Origin: Nitrobacteraceae bacterium AZCC 1564 | GTDB taxonomy: Bacteria > Pseudomonadota > Alphaproteobacteria > Rhizobiales > Xanthobacteraceae | DNA length: 64,000 bases | Assembly: GCA_036924835.1 (NCBI GenBank) | Contig: JBAGRR010000001.1 | Coordinates: 1-64,000 of the forward strand | Reading direction: 5' to 3' | Shown here: piece by piece, positions 22,530 through 30,332 of the stretch | How positions within the stretch are numbered: position 1 is the stretch's first letter | How the letters are laid out: the number at the start of each line of letters is the position of its first letter | The notes under the pieces: generated by a model | Database searches by the model: none | Told to the model about the DNA's origin: nothing | What the model saw: the letters and a program-made list of their open reading frames with translations, nothing else | Program-made: the position numbers and the translations under genes

Positions 22530-23460
22530 GCTGCTGACCGTCCTCACGTGGCTCTGGTCTCAACCATCCGGCCGCGCAACTTACACCGCGCAGCACGTCA
22601 ACACCTGGGCCGACATGGTTCGGCGCAACCTGACGATACCGCATCGGATTGCGTGCGTGACGGATATGCCCGAGGGGATCGACTCGCGGGTTTCGATTAT
22701 AGCGCCGCCTCGCGATTTCGAGCATGTACGAATTCCTACTTGGGGCGAAGAGAAGCCTCAGTGCTTGCGTCGGCTGGCGATGTTTCGCCGAGATGCATCT
22801 TTGATCTTTGGACGTCGTTTCGTGTCGATGGATATGGATTGCGTCATTGCGGGCAATATTGATGACCTATTCTCTCGCGGCGAAGACCTTGTCCTTTACA
22901 AGAGTCCGTCCGGCGATATTCCGAACCCGCGCCCGTACAACGGCTCAATGCTGATGATGACCGCAGGCGCGCGGCCGGAAGTGTACGAGCGGTTCACGCC
23001 GGAGGGCGCTGTCGCCGCCGGACAACAATATGTGGGGTCCGATCAGGCTTGGATTAGCCACGCCCTCGGCGCCGGCGAGGCGACGTGGTCCGAAGAGGAT
23101 GGCGTTGTCTGGTGGGGTCGCTGGAAGCAAGGCGCTCAAGGCCGCTTGATGTTCTTCCCCGGTTTCCCGAAGCCATGGGACTTGCTCGACGATCATGAAT
23201 GGATTCGGCTTCACTATCATCGGGACCGCGGCGGCCGATGCCTCGTCTTGGGATATGCGCCGGCTGTTTGGTCTGAGGCAGCGAAGGCGTTGGAATCTGG
23301 CCCGTTCGATGCCGTGATTGCTTCACCAGAAGCCGCCGAGCATTGGCCGGGAACGATTACGGCCATTGCCAAGTCGGATGTTCATGCTGATCGGCTGGTG
23401 AAGATGCTCGGCTTTGACGAAGTGACCTTCTGCGGTCGGTCTGAAAGGGTGGCGGCGTGA
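22522..23460 (+). CDS. glycosyltransferase-like protein (GT-A fold)
   Basis: 312 aa from MTELLTVLTWLWSQP; an alternative in-frame ATG lies at 22504. It reads like a GT-A sugar transferase: HVNTWADMVRRNLTIPHRIA and CVTDMPEGID at the nucleotide-binding strand, then the DXD motif in FVSMDMDCVIAGNID, and YNGSMLMMTAG and YVGSDQAWISHAL as in GT8-like acceptor regions. No signal or membrane segment, so it should be cytoplasmic. It lies between capsid and portal and overlaps the portal start by 4 bases. It may glycosylate a virion protein or a host glycan; the target is unknown. Confidence 0.75.
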   Translation: MTELLTVLTWLWSQPSGRATYTAQHVNTWADMVRRNLTIPHRIACVTDMPEGIDSRVSIIAPPRDFEHVRIPTWGEEKPQCLRRLAMFRRDASLIFGRRFVSMDMDCVIAGNIDDLFSRGEDLVLYKSPSGDIPNPRPYNGSMLMMTAGARPEVYERFTPEGAVAAGQQYVGSDQAWISHALGAGEATWSEEDGVVWWGRWKQGAQGRLMFFPGFPKPWDLLDDHEWIRLHYHRDRGGRCLVLGYAPAVWSEAAKALESGPFDAVIASPEAAEHWPGTITAIAKSDVHADRLVKMLGFDEVTFCGRSERVAA

Positions 23461-24836
23461 AGCTGTTTGGTCTGCCAGTACCTTTCACCGGCGAGCGCAA
23501 GAAGGCTCTGTCTTCTGTTTCCGAGGGCCGTGGTGGCTGGTATCCGCTGATCCGCGAGGCGTTCGCGGGTGCATGGCAGCGCAATATCACAATAGATCGA
23601 AATGCCGTGCTGGCGCATCACGCGGTTTTCTCGTGCCTCACCCTTATAGCGTCCGATATCTCGAAGCTTCGCGTAAAGCTGATGAAATTGGACGGCGACG
23701 GAATCTGGAGTGAAACATCAAGCGCGGCTTATTCGCCAGTGCTGCGGCGACCAAACAATTATCAGAACCGCATCCAGTTTTGGGAAAGTTGGATGCTGTC
23801 GAAGTTCGGGAAGGGTAATACCGTCGTTCTGAAGGAGCGTGACGCCCGCAACGTCGTTGTCGCCCTTCACGTTCTTGACTGGACGCGGGTGAAACCGTTA
23901 GTCGCCGACGATGGCTCGGTATTCTATCAACTCGACGCCGACAATATCAGCGGCATAGAGTCCTCTGTGATCGTTCCCGCGCGTGAAATCATTCATGACC
24001 GGATGAATTGCCTTTTTCACCCGCTGATCGGCGTATCCCCAATTTACGCGAACGCGATGGCCGCGACGCAGGGGCTCAATATCCAAACGAATTCAATTCG
24101 TCTGTTCGAAAACAATTCTTCTCCAGGCGGAATCCTTACAGCGCCTGGTGAGATTAGCGACGCGACCGCCGAGCGACTCAAGACTGACTGGGAAGAGAAT
24201 TTCAGCGGCAAGAACTTCGGTCGGGTCGCCGTTCTCGGTGATGGGCTCAAATTCGAGAAGATGGCGCTCACTGCGGTCGAGGGCCAGCTGATTGAGCAGT
24301 TGAAGTGGACTGCAGAGGTTGTTTGTTCGACTTTCCACGTTCCGCCATACAAGCTTGGCATTGGCCCGATGCCGACGAACAACAATGTTCAAGCCCTGAA
24401 CCTCGAATACTATACGCAGGCCCTGCAATCACCGATCGAGGCGGCCGAGCTCTGTCTTGATGAAGGTCTGGAAATGGCTGCGGACATCGGGACGGAGTTT
24501 GATCTTGATGGACTGCTTCGAATGGACAGCGTGACGCAAGTGGCCACGTTGAAGGAAGCGGTAGGCGCGGCGATTATGGCGCCGAATGAGGCTCGCAAGA
24601 AGCTCGACCTCAAGCCTGTTGCCGGCGGCAATTCGCCGATGATCCAGGAACAGAACTTCTCGCTCGAGGCCATCGCAAAGCGGGATGCTCTGCCGGATCC
24701 GTGGGCATCTAAGAATGGCGCCGCGGCCGCGTCTGGGAAGTCGCCTCCCGTGCCGGCTAATTCCGACGAAGATATTGCCGCGGCGAAACAGGTTGCGGTT
24801 TGGAAGTTGAAATCACTTCTGGCAAAAGCAGCTTAA
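23457..24836 (+). CDS. portal protein (HK97 family)
   Basis: 459 aa from a GTG overlapping the upstream stop. Twelve copies are expected to form the vertex through which DNA passes. Characteristic blocks: VFSCLTLIASDISKLRVKLM, PVLRRPNNYQNRIQFWESWM, GNTVVLKERDARNVVVALHV, HPLIGVSPIYANAMAATQGL, NNSSPGGILTAPGEIS and STFHVPPYKLGIG. The C-terminal part (ALPDPWASKNGAAAASGKSP) is flexible. The order terminase, protease-capsid, portal is unusual; in HK97 the portal precedes the protease. Confidence 0.92.
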   Translation: MKLFGLPVPFTGERKKALSSVSEGRGGWYPLIREAFAGAWQRNITIDRNAVLAHHAVFSCLTLIASDISKLRVKLMKLDGDGIWSETSSAAYSPVLRRPNNYQNRIQFWESWMLSKFGKGNTVVLKERDARNVVVALHVLDWTRVKPLVADDGSVFYQLDADNISGIESSVIVPAREIIHDRMNCLFHPLIGVSPIYANAMAATQGLNIQTNSIRLFENNSSPGGILTAPGEISDATAERLKTDWEENFSGKNFGRVAVLGDGLKFEKMALTAVEGQLIEQLKWTAEVVCSTFHVPPYKLGIGPMPTNNNVQALNLEYYTQALQSPIEAAELCLDEGLEMAADIGTEFDLDGLLRMDSVTQVATLKEAVGAAIMAPNEARKKLDLKPVAGGNSPMIQEQNFSLEAIAKRDALPDPWASKNGAAAASGKSPPVPANSDEDIAAAKQVAVWKLKSLLAKAA

Positions 24837-24855
24837 CAGTCAGGGCTGAGAAATC

Positions 24856-25887
24856 ATGGATCATCGCCTGATTGAAGGGCTGATGGAGGGCATCGCGCCT
24901 CTCATTCGTGGGTATGTGGATGAGCAAGTTGCGAAAGCGACCGAGCCGCTGGTCAAGCGCCTCGCCGAGGTCGAGGCGAGGCCTCAACTCAAGGGAGAGC
25001 CTGGGAAGGATGCGGATCCTGCGTTTATCGAGCAACTTGTCACGGGTGCAGTGGCAAAAATTCCGCCAGCGGCGCCGGGCAAGGATGCTGATCCTGCCGT
25101 GATTGCGGAAATGGTTGCCGCCGCGGTGGCGGAGATTCCCCCGGCCGCGCCCGGGAAGAGCGTTACCGTAGAGGATGTTGCGCCGTTGATTGCGGAGGAA
25201 GTTGAAAGGGCCGTTTCTGCTATCGTGGCATCGATCGATGTGGCTCCTATTGTTGATGCGGCCATCTCGAAGGCTGTCGCGGCACTGCCGCCGGCGAAGG
25301 ACGGGCAGAGCGTGACCGCGGATGACGTCCGCCCGATGTTGGAGGCCCTTGTTGACGATGCAGTGAAGGCGATCCCGGCGCCTAAGGACGGCGTCGGCGT
25401 GGCTGGCGCCTTCATCGATCGTGATGACGCGCTTGTGCTGACCTTGTCGGATGGATCGACCAAAAGCCTCGGTGTCGTTGTTGGTAAGGACGCCGACATG
25501 TCGGAAATCGATCGGATCATTTCGGAGAAGGTCGCGGCTATACCCGTGCCCCGCGATGGCGCCGACGGTCTCGGCTTTGAGGATATGACCGAAGAGCTCG
25601 CCGACGACGGCCGCACGATCGTCCGTCGCTATGTGTGCGGCGATCAGGTCAAGGAATTCCGGCATACGTTCGCCGTGGTGCTCGATCGCGGGATCTATGG
25701 TGAGAGTAAGGACTACTCACCGGGAGATGGTGTGACGTTCGGTGGCTCGTTCTGGATCAAGCGCGGTTCCGAACAAGGGAAGCCTGGAGAGGGCGACGCG
25801 TGGCGGCTTGCTGTGAAGCGCGGCCGAGACGGCAAGGACTTCGCCCCAGAGGCGAAATCGCAAACAACTCCAATCAAGTTGCGGTAG
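24856..25887 (+). CDS. head fibre-like protein with Pro-Gly repeats
   Basis: 343 aa. Residues 45-220 are repetitive, alternating short PGKDADPA, PPAAPGKS and PPAKDGQS turns with Ala/Val-rich helices (VTGAVAKI, MVAAAVAEI). The C-terminal 90 residues (YGESKDYSPGDGVTFGGSFW, GDAWRLAVKRGRDG) resemble the small carbohydrate-binding-like modules at the ends of phage head fibres and portal-associated proteins. Probably a virion surface fibre that binds polysaccharide. Assignment by pattern, not by a precise family. Confidence 0.6.
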   Translation: MDHRLIEGLMEGIAPLIRGYVDEQVAKATEPLVKRLAEVEARPQLKGEPGKDADPAFIEQLVTGAVAKIPPAAPGKDADPAVIAEMVAAAVAEIPPAAPGKSVTVEDVAPLIAEEVERAVSAIVASIDVAPIVDAAISKAVAALPPAKDGQSVTADDVRPMLEALVDDAVKAIPAPKDGVGVAGAFIDRDDALVLTLSDGSTKSLGVVVGKDADMSEIDRIISEKVAAIPVPRDGADGLGFEDMTEELADDGRTIVRRYVCGDQVKEFRHTFAVVLDRGIYGESKDYSPGDGVTFGGSFWIKRGSEQGKPGEGDAWRLAVKRGRDGKDFAPEAKSQTTPIKLR

Positions 25888-25891
25888 TCAG

Positions 25892-26551
25892 ATGCAATCC
25901 ATTCTCGTCGTCACCACGGCGGCAAGCACACTGCAGCTTTTGTCGATCGCTGAGATGCGCGTAGCTGCAGGACTGCAGTCAGATGATGCGTCCAAGGACG
26001 AGATACTGAATGCTCGCGGCCTCGGGGTTGCTGCGGACATCATGAGCCAATGCAATATCGCCGTCGGAAAGGGCGCTGAACCGACACTGCTCAAGGAAAC
26101 CCTTGAGCAGACGTTTCTCAAAGTCGATACCCGGACCCTTATTTTAGCGCGCCGGCACAACGTGGAAATCGAGAGCGTAACTCGAGACGGCGTTCTCGTT
26201 GATGAATCCTCTTATGACGTCGATCCGGAGTCCGGCATCTTGACGCTGGCAGGCCTTGGTCATCATCATCACCATCAACGCTGGCGAGCCGAAAAGATCG
26301 TTGTGGTCTACACGGCCGGCTTCGAGATCATCCCAGGCGGATTGAAACAGGAAGCGTTAGACCGCTTCATTTCAATCACCTCTGAGAGTGAGCGTGACCC
26401 TTACGTCAAGGGAACAAGCATTGAAACTATCGGAGTCGAGACCGTCAGAACGGATTATTGGGCTGGCGCTTTGCCGGGCTCGAATACCGGGAGCGGCGCG
26501 GCGGCTATCCCGGCAAGCCTCAAGCGTTTCTATAACGCGGTGATGGCCTGA
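25892..26551 (+). CDS. head-tail connector protein (gp6-like)
   Basis: 219 aa. The N-terminal LLSIAEMRVAAGLQSDDASK, DEILNARGLGVAADIMSQC is the start pattern of the HK97 gp6-type head-tail connector (adaptor). The middle is beta-rich, and the C-terminal helix QEALDRFISITSESERDPYV then ends in SLKRFYNAVMA. A natural run of five His (GLGHHHHHQ) is present. Expected to form a ring beneath the portal. Overlaps the next gene by one base. Confidence 0.8.
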   Translation: MQSILVVTTAASTLQLLSIAEMRVAAGLQSDDASKDEILNARGLGVAADIMSQCNIAVGKGAEPTLLKETLEQTFLKVDTRTLILARRHNVEIESVTRDGVLVDESSYDVDPESGILTLAGLGHHHHHQRWRAEKIVVVYTAGFEIIPGGLKQEALDRFISITSESERDPYVKGTSIETIGVETVRTDYWAGALPGSNTGSGAAAIPASLKRFYNAVMA

Positions 26552-26943
26552 TGGTTGATCTGAGCGACACGCCAGCAGGCGCGCGTGATCGGCTGCGTGA
26601 GGCGCTTAATCGCCGAGGCGAAGACATCATCGTCCGCCGGTACTACGGCGACCCCGGACCGAACCGCCCGAAGTACGAAGCCCAGATCCGCGCTCGCGTC
26701 ACGGGGCTCGGCAACCCTGAACTGATCGGCGGCATCGCCCAAGGGAAATTCAAGGTCGTCGCGCTTGTGGATCCGGCTGCAGCCGTTCCAGATGGGATGG
26801 TTTCTATCGCCGGCCTTTTGCCGATCTTAATGTCGGACAAGGTCGTAATTGGTCCGAAGGAAATGACGATTGAGGCGCTGGATGACAAGACGCGGCGGCT
26901 CGGCGGCGATCTGTTCGGCCTCGATATGCAGGTGAAATCGTGA
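26551..26943 (+). CDS. head closure / head-tail joining protein
   Basis: 130 aa, beta-rich (EDIIVRRYYGDPGPNRPKYE, KFKVVALVDPAAAVPDGMVS, DKVVIGPKEMTIEALDD). Size, fold pattern and the position after the gp6-like adaptor suggest the head-closure (stopper) protein. Overlaps the tail terminator start by 4 bases (GTGA). Confidence 0.65.
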   Translation: MVDLSDTPAGARDRLREALNRRGEDIIVRRYYGDPGPNRPKYEAQIRARVTGLGNPELIGGIAQGKFKVVALVDPAAAVPDGMVSIAGLLPILMSDKVVIGPKEMTIEALDDKTRRLGGDLFGLDMQVKS

Positions 26944-27398
26944 CTACGGCGAGCGATGCTCTCGAAGCCGTCAAGACTCGCCTCGGTGCGGGCTCTGGAA
27001 TTTCTTTCCCGCTGTACTGGGAGGGAGAGGACGCGCCGACATTGTCGGATACCCCCGCGCCGTTCGCCTTCATCGTGTTTACCAATGAAGGGTCGGGGAA
27101 GTCCGGCCCGGTTGCTTACGGCGGTGGACGAGGCCGCAACACTTATCGCAATAGTGCCCTCGTCGAAGCTTACACCTTTGTCCCCAAAGGATGGGGGCGC
27201 CAAGAACTTATTGACCGAGCGGAAATCATTGCGTCGCGGCTCCGCAGTTTTCGCGACGAAGATATCTCTTGCTTCAACGCGGATGTGGTCCCCATCGGGG
27301 AGGGTGAGGCGCTCGCGCCTCCTGGTCTCGCGTCTGAAGTGAACCAGTACCAATGCGCAGTCGCTGAAATCGCGCTGCAGTTTGACCAGATCGGCTAA
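26940..27398 (+). CDS. tail terminator-like protein
   Basis: 152 aa from GTG. ALEAVKTRLGAGSGISFPLY WEGEDAP and AFIVFTNEGSGKSGP lead into a region with a central helix (LIDRAEIIASRLRSFRDED). This alpha-beta pattern and position before the tail tube are those of tail terminators of siphoviruses (DUF4128/gpU-like). The call is by position and pattern. Confidence 0.65.
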   Translation: MTTASDALEAVKTRLGAGSGISFPLYWEGEDAPTLSDTPAPFAFIVFTNEGSGKSGPVAYGGGRGRNTYRNSALVEAYTFVPKGWGRQELIDRAEIIASRLRSFRDEDISCFNADVVPIGEGEALAPPGLASEVNQYQCAVAEIALQFDQIG

Positions 27399-27446
27399 CG
27401 CCGTCCTTCGCCGCCGCGGGCGGCAATCTCAAGATGGAGAACTGAC

Positions 27447-28706
27447 ATGTCGCTCGCTGAGGGCGTATCCGCCCGTATTTCCTATAAGAAATATGCAACC
27501 GGCGTCATTACCGCTAATTCCGAGCCGGATCCGGCTACGGACCCTGGCGCATCCGGTGGTCAGATCCTGCGCCGCGTCTCATCGACACTGAAGCTCGCAA
27601 AGGATACGTATCAGTCTGCGGAAGTCCGCAGCGACAAGCAGATCGCCGATTTCCGCCACGGCACGCGCCGCGTCACCGGCTCGATCACTGGTGAGCTGAG
27701 CCCGCTGACATATGCCGATCTTTTCGAGGCCGCTTTCCGCGGAACGTGGGAGGATGCGCTGTCTCTTGGAGAAACGGAGCTGACCAGCGTCGCAGCCGAC
27801 GAAGATAATGCGACGCTCACATTCGGCGGGGGCGACCCGGTGGCTCTCGGCCTGCGCGTGGGGCACGTGCTGCGGCTCACCAATGCGTCAGCAACTCAGA
27901 ACAATGGTACGAATTTCATCGTCCTCGGCTTCTCCGGGGCCAGCAACCGCACTGTTGAAGTGTTTCCGGCACCGGTGGACATGACGGCAGACACGGATTT
28001 CGAAGTAGTGACGGTCGGCAAGCGGCTTTCCGCGCCATCGACCGGGCACGTCAGCCGTAAGTTCGCTTTCGAGATCTATAACGAGGACATCGACGTTGCG
28101 CGGCTGTTCACGGAATGCCGCGTCGGCGGCTTCACGATGCAGCTGCCGGCGTCCGGTATGTCGACGATCGAGTTTCCGGTTATGGGCCGGAACATGCAGA
28201 TGTTCGATGGAGATGCGGGGCGACCAGCGGCGCCGTTCTTCACCGCGCCGACCGCAGAAACCACGACGGGCATTTTCGCGGCCGTGAACGGGTTGGTCCG
28301 CGTGAACGGCGTGAACCAAGGCGTGATCACCGGGATCAATATCCAGGTCGATTTGAGCCCGTCATCTGATCCGGTGGTCGGCCAGAATTTTGTTCCGGAA
28401 ATCTTCCTCGGGCGGTTCAATGGAACGGGTCAAATTACGGCGTTCTTCCAGGATGGTGTTCTCGTGAATGCCTTCACCGATGAAGATGAAATCAGCGTGC
28501 TGCTCTACCTGACCACGGAGAGTGACCCCGACACCCCGGCCATGACCGTGTTCATGCCGAGGATCAAGTTCTCAGACGCCGATGTTGCGACGTCGGGCGA
28601 GGGAGGGCAGGCAATCACGCTGCCGTTCCAGTGCTTGAAATCGAGCGGCGCTCCTGGCGTCGACGCGACCACGATGCAGATCGTCGATACGCAGATCGCG
28701 GCCTAA
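27447..28706 (+). CDS. major tail tube protein
   Basis: 419 aa. SLAEGVSARISYKKYATGVI, GQILRRVSSTLKLAKDTYQS, HGTRRVTGSITGELSPLTYA and DLFEAAFRGTWED form the beta-sandwich tail tube domain typical of long rhizobial siphophage tube proteins. The second half (ITGINIQVDLSPSSDPVVGQ, NFVPEIFLGRFNGTGQITAF) is a repeat of similar beta pattern. Preceded by a typical GGAG ribosome site. Hexameric rings stack to form the tail tube. Confidence 0.85.
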   Translation: MSLAEGVSARISYKKYATGVITANSEPDPATDPGASGGQILRRVSSTLKLAKDTYQSAEVRSDKQIADFRHGTRRVTGSITGELSPLTYADLFEAAFRGTWEDALSLGETELTSVAADEDNATLTFGGGDPVALGLRVGHVLRLTNASATQNNGTNFIVLGFSGASNRTVEVFPAPVDMTADTDFEVVTVGKRLSAPSTGHVSRKFAFEIYNEDIDVARLFTECRVGGFTMQLPASGMSTIEFPVMGRNMQMFDGDAGRPAAPFFTAPTAETTTGIFAAVNGLVRVNGVNQGVITGINIQVDLSPSSDPVVGQNFVPEIFLGRFNGTGQITAFFQDGVLVNAFTDEDEISVLLYLTTESDPDTPAMTVFMPRIKFSDADVATSGEGGQAITLPFQCLKSSGAPGVDATTMQIVDTQIAA

Positions 28707-28827
28707 CGAGATCCCTGCCGCACACGGGGAAATCCACTCGGCTCGCCCAAGAGCCGGGTGATCTGCAGATCGGACCGGGACTGCTGGCGGGCGGTCCCGC
28801 TCCACCTTCCGCCAAAGGAAATCTCCA

Positions 28828-29307
28828 ATGACCTCCAAATTCGCCGCGCTCGCGGCCGACGTTTCCCAGACGCATAGGGTCGAGTTGATCGACCAGATCA
28901 CCGACAAGCCAATCGTCGACAAGGCCGGCAACAAGGCCTTCATCGAGATCTATTCGACCGACAGCCCGCAGGGCCTTGCTTTCGATAAAGAGCAGCGCGC
29001 CGCGTTCCGCCGCAAGGCGATGAAGTCGCGGAACGGTGTCGCCGAGCCGCCGGACCAGCTCGATGAGAATATCCAGAAGGCTGCAGTTCTCACGAAGTCT
29101 TGGCATCTGGTCGACCCATCCACGAGTGAAGTGATTGACGTTCCTTGCACTCGTGAGAACGCAATCGAGCTCTATTCCTCGCCTGGCATGAACTGGCTGT
29201 TCGTTCAGGTTTGGGTTGCGACGACTGACGCGGCAAATTTTATGAAGCGCTCGTCGCAGACCTCTTCGCCTTCGCCGAGCACGAATTCCGACGTAGCCGC
29301 CAGCTGA
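28828..29307 (+). CDS. tail assembly chaperone, short form (G-like)
   Basis: 159 aa. SKFAALAADVSQTHRVELID is followed by IEIYSTDSPQGLAFDKEQRA and LTKSWHLVDPSTSEVIDVPC, a chaperone that coats the tape measure during tail assembly. Position between tail tube and tape measure, and a heptamer AAATTTT near its end, identify the G/GT pair. The zero-frame tail (SSQTSSPSPSTNSDVAAS) is low-complexity, as in other G proteins. Confidence 0.8.
   Translation: MTSKFAALAADVSQTHRVELIDQITDKPIVDKAGNKAFIEIYSTDSPQGLAFDKEQRAAFRRKAMKSRNGVAEPPDQLDENIQKAAVLTKSWHLVDPSTSEVIDVPCTRENAIELYSSPGMNWLFVQVWVATTDAANFMKRSSQTSSPSPSTNSDVAAS
29235..29241 (+). promoter_or_regulatory. -1 programmed frameshift site
   Basis: The heptamer A AAT TTT (X XXY YYZ in the zero frame: GCA AAT TTT) lies 20 codons before the G stop. 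Slipping back one base enters a frame that stays open for 145 codons to 29678 and reads FYEALVADLFAFAEHEF immediately downstream. The -1 frame is open on both sides of the slip point. Confidence 0.85.
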
Positions 29308-29678
29308 GCGACGGCTCCACTGCAGGCGCACACGAGGACTCCGCGGCGAAGCAATGGGCCAAACTCAAACGGAAGCCGGTGCGGATCGATGATGCTCCGG
29401 ACTTCCCTTGGCCTATGGAGCAGCTTTGGAGTGATTTCAACGAAATCAGCCTCGGGCTTTCGTCGAATGGTTTCGGCGCCGCTCTGATCACATGGGATAG
29501 CCTGCAAGCGTGGCAACAGCTCCGGGGCGTCGACCTTGATCCGCAGGACGCTCTCACGCTGATCCGCCTCAGTCATCGCCGGGCCGTTATACTGGAAGAG
29601 AAGAAGCCGGAATCGCCGGGTGCCAATCAGGACAAAAATCGAGCCAATAGCGCGGGACGTCAGCATCCTCGTCAATGA
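29241..29678 (+). CDS. T extension of the tail assembly chaperone (GT product)
   Basis: The -1 frame reached from the AAATTTT slip gives a fusion of about 283 aa in total. The T part (FAEHEFRRSRQLSDG, KLKRKPVRIDDAPDFPWPME, DSLQAWQQLRGVDLDPQDAL) is conserved-looking and would bind the tape measure. Without frameshifting there is no good independent start until a Met/Val well inside (29379). It overlaps the next gene by 59 bases. Confidence 0.8.
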   Translation, partial: YEALVADLFAFAEHEFRRSRQLSDGSTAGAHEDSAAKQWAKLKRKPVRIDDAPDFPWPMEQLWSDFNEISLGLSSNGFGAALITWDSLQAWQQLRGVDLDPQDALTLIRLSHRRAVILEEKKPESPGANQDKNRANSAGRQHPRQ

Positions 29679-30234
29679 GATGCTTTCGCCGGCGGCTCAG
29701 AGCAAAGCGATTGCTGATTTCGCGCGGACGGCGATCGCGGAGACTGACGAGACAAACCGTCTCATTTTGGGGCGACTCCCGCCAAAGCATACGACGGTAG
29801 ACGGCAGGCAAGGCGCTGCGCTTGAAAGTGTGAGGCCTGGCGGAACGATCATCACCGAATGGGATCTCGGAAACGATGTCCTGGCTTGGATCGCTCAAAC
29901 GCTTATCGACCGGTCCCCTCGCAAGTCTGGCGACTATATCAAGGGGCACACGGTTTTCGCTGATGGAGTCGAGATCAAGGTCGGCGAGCAGATTCCTGAC
30001 GCGATGGTCTTCACGTTCGCGAACATGGTCCCGTATTCGCGCAAGCTTGAAGTAGGGAAAACGAAGAGCGGCCGCGACTTTCTAATTCAGGTCCCGAACC
30101 GGATCTATGAGCGAACGTTCCGCGACGCCAAAGCACGCTTCGGGAATATCGCCAAGATCACCTTCGGCTTTGAGACGCAGATCGGCGCCTACACCTTGAA
30201 ACACAATCAGGTGTCGCGCCGGTGGAATAAGTAG
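29620..30234 (+). CDS. tail-module protein, minor
   Basis: 204 aa from a GTG inside the T frame. PIARDVSILVNEMLSPAAQS, VDGRQGAALESVRPGGTIIT, AWIAQTLIDRSPRKSGDYIK and ANMVPYSRKLEVGKTKSGRD suggest an HK97 gp10-like or neck/tail completion protein. It lies between the chaperones and the tape measure, an unusual place for that family. Moderate confidence in the specific role. Confidence 0.65.
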   Translation: MPIRTKIEPIARDVSILVNEMLSPAAQSKAIADFARTAIAETDETNRLILGRLPPKHTTVDGRQGAALESVRPGGTIITEWDLGNDVLAWIAQTLIDRSPRKSGDYIKGHTVFADGVEIKVGEQIPDAMVFTFANMVPYSRKLEVGKTKSGRDFLIQVPNRIYERTFRDAKARFGNIAKITFGFETQIGAYTLKHNQVSRRWNK

Positions 30235-30332
30235 CAAGGGAAATGGCGCATTGAAAAGCGCCAACGGGCAGACCGGGTAGCCGGCTCCGCAGTGACGACT
30301 CCGTCAATCCGCGTCAGTTTCAGAGACAAATA

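Noticed and set aside
26260-26280. Run of five His in the head-tail connector, like an engineered tag
   Set aside because: Embedded in a natural open frame with normal flanks; no sign of cloning.
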